DNA from: Actinopolymorpha alba DSM 45243
Lineage (GTDB): Bacteria; Actinomycetota; Actinomycetes; Propionibacteriales; Actinopolymorphaceae
Length of the DNA stretch: 64,000 bases
Direction: 5' to 3'
Assembly (NCBI RefSeq): GCF_000373925.1
Contig: NZ_KB892767.1
Location: forward strand, 1 to 64,000
Under the pieces are notes generated by a model. The model saw only the letters and a list, made by a program, of their open reading frames with translations. It was not told where the DNA came from and searched no databases. The translations under genes and the position numbers were made by a program. Positions 43,580-54,043 of this stretch are shown piece after piece. Position 1 is the stretch's first letter, and every line of letters starts with the position of its first letter.

Positions 43580-45207
43580 GCGCGCACACGCCCGTGGCAG
43601 TCGCAGCCGCCGGCGGTGCGCCGGGCGCCAGCCAAACCGCTTGCCGCGGCGCCGGCCGAGCCCACCGACGCCGGCTCTGTCGGCTCCTGTGCGGCCGCCT
43701 CGACGTCGGCCAACATCCGTGCCCGCTGCTCGGAGGAGATCAGCCGGCCCCGAACCACCACCGCATGGACCATCCTGGTGTTCCTGATGGTGTCGAGCGG
43801 GTTGGCATCGAGCACCACCAGATCGGCGATCTTGCCCTTCTGAACAGTCCCCAGCGCGTGCTCCACACCGAGAAAGCGGGCCGGCTCGAGCGTGGCTGCC
43901 TGGAGCGCCTCCATCGGGGTCAAGCCCGCCTCGACGAGCAGGGCGAGTTCGTCGTGCAGGCTGAATCCCGGAAAGGTGTACGGGTTTATGGTGTCCGTAC
44001 CAGCCATTATCGGCACCCCGGCCCGCCGCATGGCGCCGACGAGACGCAGCCGGTGCCCAAACAATTCACGGTGTTGCGCGAATTCCTCAGGTGTACGCCC
44101 AGCCAGATACAGCTCCTCGATCTGCCACTGCCATTCTCGCAGCCTCGAGGCTGGAAGGTATTTCAGCCGCTCGTCATCCGGCGAGAAGTCGTCAGGCCGG
44201 TCCACCACCTGGTGCACGGTCAGCGTCGGGACCTGCCGGGACCCGTTCGCGACCAGTTGAGCGAAGAGCGCCGCTGCCTTCTTGTGGTCGTAGCTGTGTG
44301 CGGCCATCCATTCGAGGGGGTGGATCTGCTGGAACCAGCTGTTGTAGGCATTGTCCGAGTCGATCGTGATCTCCGCGAGTCCTCGCCGGATCTCCGCTTC
44401 GCGGCTGGAGGTGGAGAACCAGGTCCAGAACAAGTGCTCGAAGCTTCGCTGCCCGGCATCGCTGGCCTCAGGCATCGGAACCGCGTCAGGGCAGTGGCCG
44501 GCGAACGGTATTCCCTGCCGCCGGGCCTCATCGGCGAGAGCGTGATAGACCGGCCGGGAAACCCGGGTGTAGACCTTGATGAAATCGGCACCCTCGCGTT
44601 TGAGTTTCCGCACCGCGTCCCGGGCCTCGGCCTCAGTACCAGCCTTGATGATCGGTAGCGGAATGCCGTCCCAGAGCGACGGCGTACCGTCGATCATCCG
44701 GCTCGCGACCACCATGTGCGGGCCGAGCAGACTGCCACCCTCGACCCGGTCCCGCCATTCGTAGTGGAAAGGCAGGCCATTCATTTCCCGGACGGTCGTC
44801 ACCCCGTTGGCGATATAGAGCGGAGGATAGATTTTTTCCAGATCGTCACTGTGTACGTGCATGTCGCACAGTCCGGGGATCAGGTATTTCCCGGTCAGGT
44901 CGACGGTCTTGGTGCCGGGCGCGATCCGCACCTCACGGCTCTTGGCGATGAGGGCGATCCGCTCGCCTCTGACGAGCACGGTCATGTCGGGCTGCGGCCG
45001 CCTACCAGTGGCGTCAATTGCCGTGACATGGGTCAGCGCGAGGTCCCCGCGAGCGGTCATCAGAGCACCATTTCCAGCGGGTGCTGTTTCGGCCACACCG
45101 GTTTCCGCGGCGGACGCCCGGCCAGCGGGTTGAGTCGCCGCCATGAATACGCCGCCGGTGACGACCGCAGCGGTACGCAGGATATTCCGTCGAGTGGGCT
45201 CAGGCAT
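43576..45207 (-). CDS. Exported amidohydrolase-family metal-dependent hydrolase (Tat-type signal)
   Basis: A protein of about 543 residues beginning MPEPTRRNILRTAAVVTGGV, a twin-arginine-like signal with hydrophobic stretch and an Ala-rich cleavage region near residue 35. The amidohydrolase barrel has the HVH metal pair in LCDMHVHSDD, Lys in ADFIKVYTR, His in PFAGHCPDA and RSFEHLFW, and the catalytic Asp in MAGTDTINPY. The imidazolonepropionase/prolidase-like subgroup is likely; the substrate is unknown. ATG 45207 is chosen because the longer frame lacks a signal peptide. The stop overlaps the DUF2087 stop. Confidence 0.9.
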   Translation of the reverse strand: MPEPTRRNILRTAAVVTGGVFMAATQPAGRASAAETGVAETAPAGNGALMTARGDLALTHVTAIDATGRRPQPDMTVLVRGERIALIAKSREVRIAPGTKTVDLTGKYLIPGLCDMHVHSDDLEKIYPPLYIANGVTTVREMNGLPFHYEWRDRVEGGSLLGPHMVVASRMIDGTPSLWDGIPLPIIKAGTEAEARDAVRKLKREGADFIKVYTRVSRPVYHALADEARRQGIPFAGHCPDAVPMPEASDAGQRSFEHLFWTWFSTSSREAEIRRGLAEITIDSDNAYNSWFQQIHPLEWMAAHSYDHKKAAALFAQLVANGSRQVPTLTVHQVVDRPDDFSPDDERLKYLPASRLREWQWQIEELYLAGRTPEEFAQHRELFGHRLRLVGAMRRAGVPIMAGTDTINPYTFPGFSLHDELALLVEAGLTPMEALQAATLEPARFLGVEHALGTVQKGKIADLVVLDANPLDTIRNTRMVHAVVVRGRLISSEQRARMLADVEAAAQEPTEPASVGSAGAAASGLAGARRTAGGCDCHGRVRA

Positions 45208-45317
45208 GGTAAGTCTGTTCCTTAACTGTGGATGTCGCTGTACTGCAAAGGCATCCACGACTCTGCCCCACCAACGTCCCCCGGTCACTGCGGCGAGCCG
45301 GCAAGTTCCCGGTGGGG

Positions 45318-46328
45318 CTATCCCCACTGTGGAATCACGCGCGCCCAGCGATCCAGGGCGGTGACATCCTGCGCGAACGAGCCGATCAGTGCGGGAGCGA
45401 GCCGCCGGCGTAGCTCGTGGTCGTCACCGGGGACATCCCACAGGACTCCCTCGACATTGCGCAGAAGCCAGTCGGGGTTGGCCTGCTCCACCGCCAGCGC
45501 CAGCGGGTCGGGGGGTTCGGCGTCGCCGCCGGCGGCGTGGTACCCCGAGACGAACGCGCGTACCAGGCGTTCGTCCACCCCACTCTCCCCGTCGGCGAAC
45601 GACGTGGCCGCGACCACCAGCTCCACACCAGGTAGCACCGGCCCGGCGTAGTCCCAGTCGGTGAGCGCGATCCGGCCATCGGGGCGGACCACGGCGTTCT
45701 TCGGGTCCAGGTCGCGATGGCTGGCCAGCATGGGCCGTCGTTGCGAACGCAGCAGGTCGAGCCGGTCCGCGAGTTCCTCCACGAGCGGGGTATGCGCGGC
45801 CAGGTCAACCGCCCACGGCACATTCGCGATCCGTGCCTTCCGCACCGCCCGCCGCCACCGCTCCAGGTCGAGCGGCGGCACCGCGGACGTGTCGCCCGCG
45901 GGCATCCGCATCGCGTGCAGGAAGCCGAGAGAACGCCCGACATCCCTTGCGTACTCGATCGACGGGGGTACGGCCGAGCACGGTCGACCGTCTACCCAGG
46001 CGTGGGCCCGAGCCAGCCGGGCCGGTCCACCGCCCGAGACGGCGACCTCGACAAGCCAATCACCGCCGTCCGGATCAGGGACCGGCTCGGCCATGGGCAC
46101 TTTGCCGGCCTTCAGGACGGCCGCCTCGACCGCCATTCCCGCGCGCAGCGTCGCGAGCCGCTCCGGGCCGACAACGGCGGGAAACAGCTTCACCGCGAAG
46201 GTGCCCGCCTCCGTCACGACCCGGAACACTGAGTTCGACCAGGCCTCCCGGAGAGGTTCAGGCTCTTCGAGGAGCCGGCCGAGGCCGAAGCGCTGGGCGG
46301 TGGCACGGATCGTCTGGCGAAGGCTCAC
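45318..46328 (-). CDS. Aminoglycoside-phosphotransferase-family kinase
   Basis: A 336-residue APH-fold kinase. The catalytic loop reads ASHRDLDPKNAVVR and the metal site ALTDWDYAGP; the N-lobe Lys lies in TFAVKLFPAVVG. The substrate is unknown. The GTG start at 46328 lies inside a 57-base copy of the NUDIX gene's 3' end and overlaps the TGA of that copied frame (GTGTGAGC). This arrangement implies the gene was once translationally coupled to the NUDIX gene, before a TetR/DUF418 module came between them. Residues predicted upstream of the GTG are translated repeat sequence and should not be counted. Confidence 0.85.
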   Translation of the reverse strand: MSLRQTIRATAQRFGLGRLLEEPEPLREAWSNSVFRVVTEAGTFAVKLFPAVVGPERLATLRAGMAVEAAVLKAGKVPMAEPVPDPDGGDWLVEVAVSGGGPARLARAHAWVDGRPCSAVPPSIEYARDVGRSLGFLHAMRMPAGDTSAVPPLDLERWRRAVRKARIANVPWAVDLAAHTPLVEELADRLDLLRSQRRPMLASHRDLDPKNAVVRPDGRIALTDWDYAGPVLPGVELVVAATSFADGESGVDERLVRAFVSGYHAAGGDAEPPDPLALAVEQANPDWLLRNVEGVLWDVPGDDHELRRRLAPALIGSFAQDVTALDRWARVIPQWG

Positions 46329-46381
46329 ACCAGGAGACCGTAGGGGATCGCCTCCCCCGCGGGCCACGGAGAATCCGCCGG
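46325..46381. repeat. 57-bp direct repeat, copy A (orphan NUDIX 3' end)
   Basis: Matches 48609-48665 at 56 of 57 positions by eye. It encodes, on the minus strand, the last residues of the NUDIX protein (PADSPWPAREAIPYGLLV) plus the stop. Here it has no NUDIX gene attached and abuts the APH-type kinase start. Confidence 0.9.
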
Positions 46382-46395
46382 GCACTGCCCAAGGA

Positions 46396-47169
46396 TTACG
46401 GTCGGGTGGTCACTTCGATCGCGGCGGCGACGCCGTCGAGAATCAATTCGAGGCCGAAGGTGAAATCGTGGTCCACGGGTTCTTCGGCGGGTTGCGGCGG
46501 CGATTCGAAAATGCCGGAGGCGAACAGCTTGGCCGCCTGGGGGAAGCGGTCGGGGTCGACAAGCCTTGCCATCGTCCTGCCATAGGCGCGTTCGACCTGC
46601 ACCTGGTCAATGCCGATGTCGCGCCTGCCCTCCTCCATGTCGAGCATTTGTTGGGAGGTGCTTCGCACATATCCGGTGAGGACCACCGCGATGCCCACTT
46701 TCGCGCCCCAGTCGAGGCCGGTGTCCCTCAGGACACCCAGGCAGGCGTCCAACCAGCCGATCGCATTCGGTCCGCTCGGTGGGCCGGCAATCGGCAGATG
46801 GGCCAGCCAGCGGTGCCGTACGTAGACCGCTCCCAGCGCGAGCGCCCACTGCCGCAATCCGGCGCGCCAGCGCTTGCCGCCGTCCGCGAGGTCGGGTGCG
46901 AGGTCGGGCGCGGGCCCAGTGGCCGCGTCCGCCATCAGGACCAGCAGCTCGTCCTTGGAGCCCACATAGCGGTACAGCGACATCGAGGTGAAGCCCAACT
47001 CCTTCGCGATCTTCGGCAATGTCGCACCCGCCAGACCGTCGCGATCAGCCAGCTCCACGGCCGTACGCACGACCCGCTCCACGTCCAATGCGGCGGGCCG
47101 GCCCAGCCGGTATCCCGCCGACACCCGCCACAATCGCCCCAATGCGGCGGGCACCTCCTGCTCGCCCAT
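46396..47169 (-). CDS. TetR-family regulator (TetR_C-type ligand domain)
   Basis: A 257-residue regulator. The HTH VVRTAVELADRDGLAGATLP then KIAKELGFTSMSLYRYVGSK starts at about residue 32. The C-terminal domain (KRWRAGLRQWALALGAVYVR; DFTFGLELILDGVAAAIE) is of the TetR/TetR_C_1 type found in tetracycline- and drug-responsive repressors. It is divergent from a DUF418 membrane protein with 131 bases between. This pair is the cargo bracketed by the 57-bp direct repeat, which points to its acquisition as a unit. Confidence 0.92.
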   Translation of the reverse strand: MGEQEVPAALGRLWRVSAGYRLGRPAALDVERVVRTAVELADRDGLAGATLPKIAKELGFTSMSLYRYVGSKDELLVLMADAATGPAPDLAPDLADGGKRWRAGLRQWALALGAVYVRHRWLAHLPIAGPPSGPNAIGWLDACLGVLRDTGLDWGAKVGIAVVLTGYVRSTSQQMLDMEEGRRDIGIDQVQVERAYGRTMARLVDPDRFPQAAKLFASGIFESPPQPAEEPVDHDFTFGLELILDGVAAAIEVTTRP

Positions 47170-47300
47170 GACTGGCCGCTACCTCCGCATGCTCGTCGAC
47201 TCCGTTGCCCACGCACATCATCACGCACCATATTAGTATGCGTCATATAGTTTCTCTGTTACATTAACTCTCCCGCTGACAGACAGACCAAGGGGGAGTT
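47170..47300. promoter_or_regulatory. AT-rich divergent promoter region of TetR and DUF418 genes
   Basis: The segment around 47225-47265 (CATATTAGTATGCGTCATAT and what follows) is much lower in GC than the rest of the window and contains the dyad TATG-CGT-CATA. It is a likely overlapping promoter/operator for the TetR protein. The DUF418 gene has AAGGGGGAG just before its GTG. Confidence 0.5.
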
Positions 47301-48560
47301 GTGACCGTCAACGTTCCTGCCCATGCGGCGCAGGTCGCACGAGGCCCAGTGCGAGGTGCGGACCGCGTTCTGGCGCCCGACCTGGCTCGGGGAGCCATGC
47401 TGCTGCTCATCGCGCTGGCCAACGGTGCGGGAGTGTTCTTTGCCAACGCTCCTGGCATAGACACCACTCCGCACGGCCTCGAGCGCTTCTACAACGTCTT
47501 CCTCTTCCTGTTCGTGCATGCGCGCGCGCTACCGCTGTTCGCCATCATGTTCGGCTACGGGCTGGTCCAGCTCGCCCGCCGGCAGGAAGCGGCCGGTAGC
47601 ACACCCGGTGCCATCCGCGCGGTGCTGGTGCGACGCAACGCATGGTTGTTCGTCTTCGGGATCGCCCATGGCATCTTGTTGTATGCCGGCGACATCCTCG
47701 GTGCGTACGGCCTGATCGGGATCGCGTTCACGCTCGTCCTGCTGCAGCGCGGCGACCGCATCTATCGCATCGCGGTGTGGTACGCGGGCTTCGGCGCCGT
47801 GTATATCCTCGTGCTCGCCGTCGTGGTTGCGGTTGGCATAGCCGGCAACCCGAACGCACAAACGGTGGCACCCACGAGCGCCTTCCCCTCGATGGCGGCT
47901 GACAGCTATGCCGCCGCCGTGCTGACCCGGTTGACCGAATGGCCGGCGAGCATGGTCACGATGCTGCCGCTCATCCTCTTCGCCTGGCTTGGTGCCTGGG
48001 CCGCGCGACGTCGCGTACTCGAAGAGCCGGCGAACCACCGGCGGCTGCTGCGCGGCGGGGTGATGGTCGGGTTCGGTGTCGCCGTCCTCGGGGGCCTGCC
48101 GATGGGGCTGCTCAGCGGTGGGTTCCTACCTGTCGACGCCGCCACCGGCACGTGGATCAAAGTCCTGTACGAATCGTCTGGGCTCTTCGGCGGCATCGGG
48201 TATGTCTCGCTGTTCGGTCTCCTCGCCCTCAGGTTGTCGAAGGCGATGGCGTCCCCGCGATCGAACGTTGTCGTGGGCGCACTCACCGCGCTTGGCCAGC
48301 GCTCGCTGAGTGGCTATCTGTTCCAGTCGGTCGCCTGGCTGGTGTTGGCGTCACCCTTCGTGCTCGCGCTCGATGAGAAGGCTGCCAGCCCGACGTTCGC
48401 CGCCGCCGGGTCCGCGGTGGCCGTCTGGCTGGTCACGGTCGTCGGCGCCTATGTGATGGAACGCTGCTCCTACCGTGGGCCAGCCGAAATCCTGCTCCGG
48501 CGACTCACCTACGGCCGACGCTGGCGGGGAAGCGCAACCACCTCTCCCACCCGATCATGA
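47301..48560 (+). CDS. DUF418-family multi-pass membrane protein
   Basis: A 419-residue membrane protein with about eight to ten helices. It opens with DLARGAMLLLIALANGAGVF, continues with FLFLFVHARALPLFAIMFGY and ends with a DUF418 C-terminal domain (GQRSLSGYLFQSVAWLVLAS, YRGPAEILLRRLTYG). Members are related to acyltransferase-like membrane proteins and are often paired with TetR regulators, but no reaction is established. GTG 47301 has an AGGGGGAG site. Its regulator is divergently transcribed next door. Confidence 0.9.
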   Translation: MTVNVPAHAAQVARGPVRGADRVLAPDLARGAMLLLIALANGAGVFFANAPGIDTTPHGLERFYNVFLFLFVHARALPLFAIMFGYGLVQLARRQEAAGSTPGAIRAVLVRRNAWLFVFGIAHGILLYAGDILGAYGLIGIAFTLVLLQRGDRIYRIAVWYAGFGAVYILVLAVVVAVGIAGNPNAQTVAPTSAFPSMAADSYAAAVLTRLTEWPASMVTMLPLILFAWLGAWAARRRVLEEPANHRRLLRGGVMVGFGVAVLGGLPMGLLSGGFLPVDAATGTWIKVLYESSGLFGGIGYVSLFGLLALRLSKAMASPRSNVVVGALTALGQRSLSGYLFQSVAWLVLASPFVLALDEKAASPTFAAAGSAVAVWLVTVVGAYVMERCSYRGPAEILLRRLTYGRRWRGSATTSPTRS

Positions 48561-48575
48561 GCACCGAGTGGACGT

Positions 48576-48601
48576 GATGCCGGGCCCGCCGGCCCGGCAT
48601 C
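48576..48601. terminator. 11-bp GC-rich hairpin between convergent DUF418 and NUDIX genes
   Basis: GATGCCGGGCC and GGCCCGGCATC form a perfect 11-bp stem with a 4-base loop (CGCC) in the 48-base gap between the two stop codons. It is symmetrical, so it can act in both directions. Confidence 0.85.
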
Positions 48602-48608
48602 CCTCCGA

Positions 48609-48665
48609 TCACACCAGGAGACCGTAGGGGATCGCCTCCCGCGCGGGCCACGGAGAATCCGCCGG
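48609..48665. repeat. 57-bp direct repeat, copy B (3' end of the NUDIX gene)
   Basis: The genuine 3' end of the NUDIX gene, repeated at 46325-46381 with one visible mismatch. The copies lie in the same orientation and enclose 2.23 kb holding the TetR/DUF418 pair and the terminator hairpin. Confidence 0.9.
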
Positions 48666-49277
48666 CCGCAAGGCGTCGTAGCCACTGCCCTGCCGGGCCG
48701 TCCACGCCGCCAACGCGCCCATCACAAGCGTCGGATTGTGCAGGTCGCCCCGGAGAATGCCGTCGACCACGTCGGCCAGCGGCGCCCAGGCCACCGGCAT
48801 GTCGGCCTCCTCGTGGATGCCGTTGTAACGCTCCGCCGGCGGTACCTCCTCAAGACCGCGCGCGAGGTAGATCCGCAACGACTCCGTGGTCATGCCGGGT
48901 GAGGTGAACGCGTCCACCAGCACCCGCCAGTCCCGAGCCCGGACATGGCCTTCCTCGTACAGCTCGCGTTGCCCGGCGGTGAGGTAGTCCTCACCCTCGA
49001 TGTCGAGCAGGCCGGCGGGGGGTTCGTAGAGCAGGTGGCCCACCGGGTGGCGGTACTGCCGGACCAGCAGCACCCGCTCCGCGTCGTCGAGCGCGATGAT
49101 CCCCACCGCACCCGGGTGGACCACCACATCGCGGGTGAAGCGCTGGTCGCCGGCCACCACGTCGTCCTGGCGTACGTCGATGACCCGGTGGGTGCGGAGC
49201 GCGTACGCCGACGAGGTGACGGGCCACCGGGTGGGAACGTCGCGCAGGCCGTCCTCGAGGTGGTCCTCCCCTGTCAT
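48609..49277 (-). CDS. NUDIX hydrolase, ADP-ribose pyrophosphatase-like
   Basis: About 222 residues. The Nudix region reads YEPPAGLLDIEGEDYLTAGQ then RELYEEGHV, with the REL-EE metal ligands present; the usual box Gly is replaced by His (EEGHV). The layout with EPPAG upstream and a long insert matches ADP-ribose pyrophosphatases, which give AMP and ribose-5-phosphate. ATG 49277 follows AGGTGA and lies 14 bases after the pyrG stop, as in the conserved pyrG-NUDIX pair. The last 18 codons are duplicated at 46325. Confidence 0.92.
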   Translation of the reverse strand: MTGEDHLEDGLRDVPTRWPVTSSAYALRTHRVIDVRQDDVVAGDQRFTRDVVVHPGAVGIIALDDAERVLLVRQYRHPVGHLLYEPPAGLLDIEGEDYLTAGQRELYEEGHVRARDWRVLVDAFTSPGMTTESLRIYLARGLEEVPPAERYNGIHEEADMPVAWAPLADVVDGILRGDLHNPTLVMGALAAWTARQGSGYDALRPADSPWPAREAIPYGLLV

Positions 49278-49291
49278 GCCAGGGTCACCTG

Positions 49292-51109
<1,818 letters not shown>

Positions 51110-51278
51110 CTAGAAACCCGGGCGGAATCCAGCAGGTCCACGGGCTTTCAGCCTATCAACGACCAGGTACCTCGCGACACACCACGCCGGGCTGGGCCCA
51201 AAACCCCAGGAACGGTACAACTGATGGGACCCGGACAGCGACATTCCGTCACCATTGCTGAGCTTCGCACCACCCAAC

Positions 51279-52694
51279 TCAGGAGGAAACGGCAGTTGGC
51301 GGGACCTTCAGGTGCCAGTCGGTCCAGCGCTGGTAGGCGTCCGCCGCGTTGAGCACCGTCGCCTCGGCGTACGGCCGGCCGACGATCTGCATCGACAACG
51401 GCAACCCGCTCACGCTGAACCCGCACGGCACCGCGACCGCGGGCAGGCCGGCGAGGTTCCACTGGCCGGTGAAGCCCGGCCCGAGCAGCAGCATCTCGAC
51501 GTCGAACTCGTCGAACCGCTCCGCGGGTCCGGTCATGGTCGGTGTCACCAGGACGTCGACGGTGTCGAACACCGTCGACAACCCGCGCCCGAAGGCGGTC
51601 CGCAGGCGCTGCGCCTGTGCGTAGTCGCCGGCGGAGTACATCGCGCCGCGGGCCAGCATCGGCCGGGTGCCGGGGCCGTAGTCGTGCCAGCGGTGGACCA
51701 GGTTGGAACGGTGGTAGGCGAACGCGTCGGCGGCGAGGATGAGGTGCGAGGCGTCCCTCGCCTCCTTCGCGTACGGCACCGTCACCTCGCGGACGAGCGC
51801 GCCATGGTCGCGGAGTACGCCGACCGCGGTCAGGACGGCGGTTCGCGTCTCGGCGTCCAGCTCGGGCAGGTCGAAGAAGTACGGCGTCGCCACCCCGATC
51901 CGCACGCCCTCGACCGATCCGGAGAGCAACGCCGGGTACGACGGGACCGGCACCCGTCCGGCGTCGCGGTCACCGGGATCGTGGCCCGCCATCACCTCGA
52001 GCAGGAGCGCACAGTCGTACGCGCTGCGAGCCATCGGTCCCACGGTGTCCAGCGAGGCGGAGAGCGGGACGACGCCGTTCTTGGGGACTCGACCAAACGT
52101 CACCTTCAGGCCGGTGTGACCGTTGACCGCCGCCGGACCGCGGACCGACCCGCCGGTGTCGGTGCCGAGCCCGCCCAGGGCGAGGCCGGCCGCCACCGCG
52201 ACCCCCGTGCCGGAGCTCGAACCAGCCGCGATGTGGTCGGTGTTCCAGGGGTTGCGCGGGACGAGGAAGCCCTTGGCCGGGTCGGGCGGCCCCATCGCGA
52301 ACTCGCTCGTGGTCGCCTTGCCGAGGATGACGGCACCTGCGGCGCGCAGCCGGGCGACCACCGACGCGTCGACGCCCTTGCCCCACGCCGGATCCTGGAC
52401 GGCGCTGTTGGCAGAGGTCGGCGCGTCCCGGGTCGCGATGAGGTCCTTGATCGCCAGCGGGATCCCCTGCAGGGCGCCCTTCTCCACACCGTGCGCGCGC
52501 ATCTCGTCGGCCTCCGTGGCCGCTTCGAGCGCGGTTTCGGGACACACCGTCACGAAGGCTCCGAGGCGGGGGTCCTCGGCCTCGATCCGGGCGAGCAGGG
52601 CACTGGTCAGCTCGACCGCGGTCAGGGCTCCCGACCGGAGGACACGTGCCGCGTCCCCGATCGTGAGCGGCAGGGGCTCCGTCATCGCGGTCAT
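51279..52694 (-). CDS. Amidase-signature family amidohydrolase (GatA/AtzF-like)
   Basis: A 471-residue amidase. The Ser-cisSer-Lys triad is visible: Lys in PLAIKDLIATRD, the signature GSSSGTGVAVAAGLALGGLG and the nucleophile Ser in DTGGSVRGPAAVNG. It is similar to GatA in layout but lies with a 63-residue GatC-like gene and no GatB, so it is a stand-alone amidase with a helper subunit. The substrate is unknown (allophanate or aryl amides are possible). The start overlaps the small gene's stop (ATGA). It interrupts the conserved stretch between the glycosyltransferase and pyrG. Confidence 0.92.
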   Translation of the reverse strand: MTAMTEPLPLTIGDAARVLRSGALTAVELTSALLARIEAEDPRLGAFVTVCPETALEAATEADEMRAHGVEKGALQGIPLAIKDLIATRDAPTSANSAVQDPAWGKGVDASVVARLRAAGAVILGKATTSEFAMGPPDPAKGFLVPRNPWNTDHIAAGSSSGTGVAVAAGLALGGLGTDTGGSVRGPAAVNGHTGLKVTFGRVPKNGVVPLSASLDTVGPMARSAYDCALLLEVMAGHDPGDRDAGRVPVPSYPALLSGSVEGVRIGVATPYFFDLPELDAETRTAVLTAVGVLRDHGALVREVTVPYAKEARDASHLILAADAFAYHRSNLVHRWHDYGPGTRPMLARGAMYSAGDYAQAQRLRTAFGRGLSTVFDTVDVLVTPTMTGPAERFDEFDVEMLLLGPGFTGQWNLAGLPAVAVPCGFSVSGLPLSMQIVGRPYAEATVLNAADAYQRWTDWHLKVPPTAVSS

Positions 52695-52882
52695 CGCACG
52701 AACTCCCGCGGATCGAAGGAGACGGCAGGTGGCACCTGGTCGAGTTCGGGGAGGTAGAGCCCGTCCGCCTGCGCCCGCAGCACGGCGTACTGCGCGACGA
52801 GGCTCCGGAACTCCTCCTCGGTCACCGTCAGACCGGCCGCCGCCAGCAGGGAACGCACGATCGGCGCGCCGTCGTCCGCCAT
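52691..52882 (-). CDS. Small GatC/AtzG-like amidase partner
   Basis: A 63-residue protein (MADDGAPIVRSLLAAAGLTV, then TEEEFRSLVAQYAVLRAQAD, ending in a Pro-rich PELDQVPPAVSFDPREFVR). Two helices followed by an extended tail resemble GatC-like subunits that wrap around amidase partners. Four-base overlap with the amidase gene supports joint function. It is near the lower size limit, but frame, position and composition support a real gene. Confidence 0.75.
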   Translation of the reverse strand: MADDGAPIVRSLLAAAGLTVTEEEFRSLVAQYAVLRAQADGLYLPELDQVPPAVSFDPREFVR

Positions 52883-52972
52883 CGGGTCACTCCTTCCGCG
52901 ACCGATCGCTCCCGACCGCGCGCCGAATGTATCCCGCCGAGGTAACGGAGGGCCGCGGGCCGGCGGAACCTC

Positions 52973-54043
52973 TCAGATCAGCTCGCGGTAGAGGCCGATG
53001 ATCTGTGCGGCGGTGTCGTCCTCGCCTGGCCAGGTCGCCGCCTGCCGGGGTCCGGCCGCGCGGAGCCGCTTGGCCTCGCCGGGATCCTCCAACGCCTGCG
53101 CCAGCGCGACCGCCAGCGCCTCGGGGTCGTCGGGAGGCACCAGCAACGCCGCGTCCCCCACCAGGTCGGGGATCCCGCCGACCCCCGTCGCCACCAGCGG
53201 GACCCCCGCCCGCAGCGCCTCCTGCGCGGCCAGCGCACGAGCTTCCCACTGGCTGGTGAGGACGACGGCGTCCGCGGCGGTGAGGAGGTTCGGCAGGTCG
53301 GATCGGTGCCCGAGCAGTAACGCCGGCAGCTTGTCCCGGGCGATCCGCTCCGCCATCCAGGTACGTTCCGGGCCCTCGCCGGCGATGACGAGCAGGGGCG
53401 GGATGGCGTCGCGAGCGACCAGGCGGGCGAGGCCGTCCAACAGGACGTCGTACCTCTTCTGCGGCGCGAGCCGTCCGATCGCCAGCACCATCGGGCGCTC
53501 CGCGAGCCCCAACGCGGTCCGCGCCTCCGCACGGCCCCTGTTGGCGGGGGCGAGCACTGGTGCCGCGACGGGGACGAAACGGGCGTCGCGCGCACCGAGC
53601 CGCCGGGCCTCGTCGACGAGGTCGGCCGACGCTCCGAGGAGTACGCGGGTACGCCGGGCCACCCACCGCTGGGCGAGTTCGAGCGCGGTGCGGCGGAACC
53701 CGCTGGAAAGGACGGCGTTGTGCCAGGTCACCACCAGAGCCGGTGCGTCCTGGTGGGCGAATGTCGCGGCGGCCGCGATCACCCCGGCCGTGTGCCCATG
53801 CGCGTGGAGGACGTCGGCGTCGACGAGCACCCGCCGGCCCTGGCGTACGGCGGACCACGCCGGCAGCTCCAGCGGGACGAACTCCGCGTGGTCACCGAAC
53901 CCGAACCGCTCCTGCGTCGCGACAGGTCCCGCCACCCGGACCACACACCCCGCGGCGGTCAGCCGGCTCGCCAGGGAACGGATGTGCTGGCCGATCCCGC
54001 CGGTGCTCGGACCGAGGACCAGCGTCACGCGTAGGCCACTCAC
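52973..54043 (-). CDS. GT4-family glycosyltransferase
   Basis: A 356-residue GT-B enzyme. The N-terminal Rossmann half starts LRVTLVLGPSTGGIGQHIRS. The C-terminal half has AIGRLAPQKRYDVLLDGLAR and the nucleotide-sugar motif TSQWEARALAAQEALRAGVP. It transfers a sugar to a carrier on the cytosolic face. The gene begins inside the murJ stop and continues the murJ-MraY-like-steB-steA run, which suggests a role in envelope glycan assembly. Confidence 0.92.
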   Translation of the reverse strand: MSGLRVTLVLGPSTGGIGQHIRSLASRLTAAGCVVRVAGPVATQERFGFGDHAEFVPLELPAWSAVRQGRRVLVDADVLHAHGHTAGVIAAAATFAHQDAPALVVTWHNAVLSSGFRRTALELAQRWVARRTRVLLGASADLVDEARRLGARDARFVPVAAPVLAPANRGRAEARTALGLAERPMVLAIGRLAPQKRYDVLLDGLARLVARDAIPPLLVIAGEGPERTWMAERIARDKLPALLLGHRSDLPNLLTAADAVVLTSQWEARALAAQEALRAGVPLVATGVGGIPDLVGDAALLVPPDDPEALAVALAQALEDPGEAKRLRAAGPRQAATWPGEDDTAAQIIGLYRELI

